Shown here piece after piece: positions 62,874 to 64,000 of a stretch of DNA of 64,000 nt; within the stretch, counting starts at the first letter, position 1; each line of letters begins with the position of its first letter. The stretch covers positions 1 to 64,000 of the forward strand of contig JAFUNJ010000010.1 in NCBI GenBank assembly GCA_017482355.1, in the 5' to 3' direction. Below the pieces are notes generated by a model. That model had not been told where the DNA came from, searched no databases, and was given only the letters and a program-made list of their open reading frames with translations. Position numbers and translations under genes: made by a program. Source of the stretch: Clostridia bacterium (GTDB lineage: Bacteria > Bacillota > Clostridia > Oscillospirales > CAG-272).

Positions 62874-63318
62874 ACTTAAAATCGTTCTCCTTGCTTTCGA
62901 GTGCGGTAAGGTATCTTTCACACTCCGCCTTTGCCGCGTCGAGCGACAGATTTTTGTAATTTCCGCATTCCTTGCGTTTTGCGCCTAACATTTCGCCGTC
63001 GTATTCTACCGTCATTTTAAGGCACTTTTTGACTGTTTCAAGCACCTTTTCAGGCGAAATATCACGAGTTAAAAGATAAAATCCCGTCTGACAGCCCATG
63101 GGCCCGAAGTAGATCACGCCGTCCTTTATCTCGGAATTGCGCAAAAACGTCGCCATCATATGCTCGACGGAGTGCATCGTCAGGTCGTCCATATAGTCGC
63201 CTGCGTTCGGAGTTCTCGTGCGCAGGTCGAAGGTAGTTATATCGCCGTCGATTCTGGAAATGTAGATTCCGGGGGTGATCTTGTCATGATCGACGGTAAA
63301 GCTTGTAATTTTGTTCAT
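62863..63318 (-). CDS. luxS: S-ribosylhomocysteine lyase
   Basis: The 151-residue enzyme splits S-ribosylhomocysteine into homocysteine and DPD, precursor of autoinducer-2. The metal site is H49-S-V-E52-H53 with Cys118 as third ligand, and GPMGCQTGFY carries catalytic Cys76. Length is slightly below the usual 155-160. GGAGA precedes the ATG. A weak promoter (TTAACA-17-CACAAT on the minus strand, near 63345-63373) may serve luxS-mtnN. Methyl-cycle recycling is the safe role; quorum signalling is possible but not shown. Confidence 0.95.
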   Translation of the reverse strand: MNKITSFTVDHDKITPGIYISRIDGDITTFDLRTRTPNAGDYMDDLTMHSVEHMMATFLRNSEIKDGVIYFGPMGCQTGFYLLTRDISPEKVLETVKKCLKMTVEYDGEMLGAKRKECGNYKNLSLDAAKAECERYLTALESKENDFKYEE

Positions 63319-63389
63319 AGTGTCTCCTATGTGTTTTGTATTGTGCGCGTCTGCGTACTATTTGTTAAGAACGAAGATTTCGAAGTAGA

Positions 63390-63443
63390 CACCTCATCCG
63401 TCCGCGGCTTTGCCGCTTGCGCCATTCTCCCGCTGGAGAAGGT
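63390..63443. repeat. Dispersed CTCATCC...CTTCTCCCGCTGGAGAAGG repeat
   Basis: ACCTCATCCGTCCGCGGC, a CGGCTTTGCCG hairpin, and TTCTCCCGCTGGAGAAGG form the most complete copy of the repeat family also seen at 6920 (opposite orientation), 7020 and 23540. It lies between recG and luxS. Confidence 0.7.
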
Positions 63444-63448
63444 ATGGC

Positions 63449-64000
63449 TTACTGCATCGCCTTTTCGTCTGCCGACATCAGCTGTCGTGTAAGAAAAGCC
63501 GCGTAAAGATTTCCTTCATTTTCAAGGTTGGGATCGGCTGAAAGCACCGCTTCCGCCGCAGTCATCGCTTCCTTTAAGGTGAGCATATCGGCATTCACCA
63601 TTCCGCCGAAGCTTCCGCTTTGACGTGCATTTCCGTTCTTATTCGGGAAGTAGTCGCCGGGACCGCGGAATTTGAGGTCGTATTCTGCAATTTCGTAGCC
63701 GTCGTAGGTCGTTCTCATTACTTCAAGACGCTTTTTCGCGTTCTCGCCTGCGTTGTCTGAAACGAGCACGCAGTACGCCTTCCTCTCACCGCGTCCGACG
63801 CGTCCGCGAAGCTGATGAAGCTGGGACAGACCAAATCTGTCGGCGTTTTCGACTATCATAAGCGAGGCGTTCGGAACGTTTACTCCGACTTCGATTACCG
63901 TAGTTGAAACGAGAACGTCGGTCTTGCCTTCGGCAAAATCTTTCATTACAGCTTCCTTTTCCGAGCCCTTCATTCTTCCGTGAATGAGAGCGATATTGAG
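63449..64000 (-). CDS. recG: ATP-dependent DNA helicase RecG (C-terminal part, start beyond window)
   Basis: The 183 visible residues are the C-terminal end of RecG, which unwinds and reverses stalled replication forks and Holliday junctions. Helicase motifs V and VI are seen: VLVSTTVIEVGVNVPNA and QLHQLRGRVGRGERKAYCVL. RTYDGYEIAEYDLKFRGPGDYF (here with TTYDGYEI) is the conserved RecG wedge-interacting TRG region. The reading frame is open to the window edge with IALIHGRM, so the start lies upstream outside the window. Confidence 0.95.
   Translation of the reverse strand, partial: LNIALIHGRMKGSEKEAVMKDFAEGKTDVLVSTTVIEVGVNVPNASLMIVENADRFGLSQLHQLRGRVGRGERKAYCVLVSDNAGENAKKRLEVMRTTYDGYEIAEYDLKFRGPGDYFPNKNGNARQSGSFGGMVNADMLTLKEAMTAAEAVLSADPNLENEGNLYAAFLTRQLMSADEKAMQ

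Overview
The window looks like chromosome from an anaerobic, spore-forming, probably gut-dwelling member of the Clostridia (Bacillota), most likely a Ruminococcaceae/Oscillospirales-type organism. Pointers are an alpha/beta-type small acid-soluble spore protein, a clostridial-type monomeric [FeFe] hydrogenase, rpoB/rpoC of Firmicutes length, a class B sortase, strong AGGAGG ribosome binding sites, near-consensus sigma-A promoters with 17-base spacers, and several giant surface proteins (BspA-type leucine-rich repeats, GLUG repeats) of the kind these bacteria carry in numbers. No tRNA, rRNA, CRISPR array, insertion sequence or prophage was seen.

Layout. 1-6.6 kb: a sortase-type beta-helix surface protein, a spore protein gene, and an apparent gpmI / class B sortase / family 2 glycosyltransferase operon. 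6.6-11.1 kb: an intergenic repeat cluster, then two BspA-like leucine-rich-repeat proteins (a lipoprotein and a membrane-anchored one). 11.1-19.2 kb: rpsT divergent from rpoB-rpoC. 19.4-22.1 kb: a 5'-nucleotidase lipoprotein and a Gfo/Idh/MocA oxidoreductase. 22.3-25.0 kb: a second sortase-type protein, thioredoxin with a ferredoxin-thioredoxin-reductase-like partner, and a TepA-type ClpP-fold protease. 25.1-31.5 kb: pduL and a phosphohexomutase, then on the minus strand secG and an operon of an aconitase-family hydratase, a sugar isomerase-like protein, a small membrane protein and msrC. 31.7-37.2 kb: tcdA with a GNAT fusion protein, a CNNM/CorC-type transporter, and a LysR regulator with a group B [FeFe] hydrogenase. 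37.4-40.3 kb: a GLUG-repeat surface protein. 40.7-46.3 kb: two tandem GH106-like glycosidases. 46.4-49.2 kb: an ABC importer of the ABC_sub_bind/TrpXYZ type, then an amidase lipoprotein. 50.2-52.3 kb: a TIM-barrel isomerase plus oxidoreductase pair. 52.4-62.1 kb: three paralogous exported metallophosphoesterases and a GH123-like glycosidase. 62.2-64.0 kb: luxS-mtnN and the 3' part of recG.

How the parts fit. Much of the window serves the cell surface and glycan use: exported repeat proteins, a sortase with two candidate substrates in the same window, exported phosphoesterases/nucleotidase, an amidase, and intracellular glycosidases with sugar oxidoreductase/isomerase pairs. The exported proteins repeatedly share one C-terminal plan: a Cys/His-rich zinc-ribbon-like stretch, a Thr/Pro/Asp-rich stalk, one membrane helix and a lysine tail.

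The most novel-looking signal is not a protein. The genes at 7358 and 37680 encode unrelated surface proteins (leucine-rich repeats versus GLUG repeats), yet share a nearly identical sigma-A promoter followed at once by a long RNA hairpin. The outer 7 bp of the stem are identical and the rest differs in sequence while remaining paired. A conserved linker, a terminator-like hairpin with a U-run, and only then the ribosome binding site follow. The 3' part of a third copy lies at 81-124. This looks like a structured, possibly regulatory leader RNA family for surface-protein genes; I do not recognise it as a known riboswitch class.
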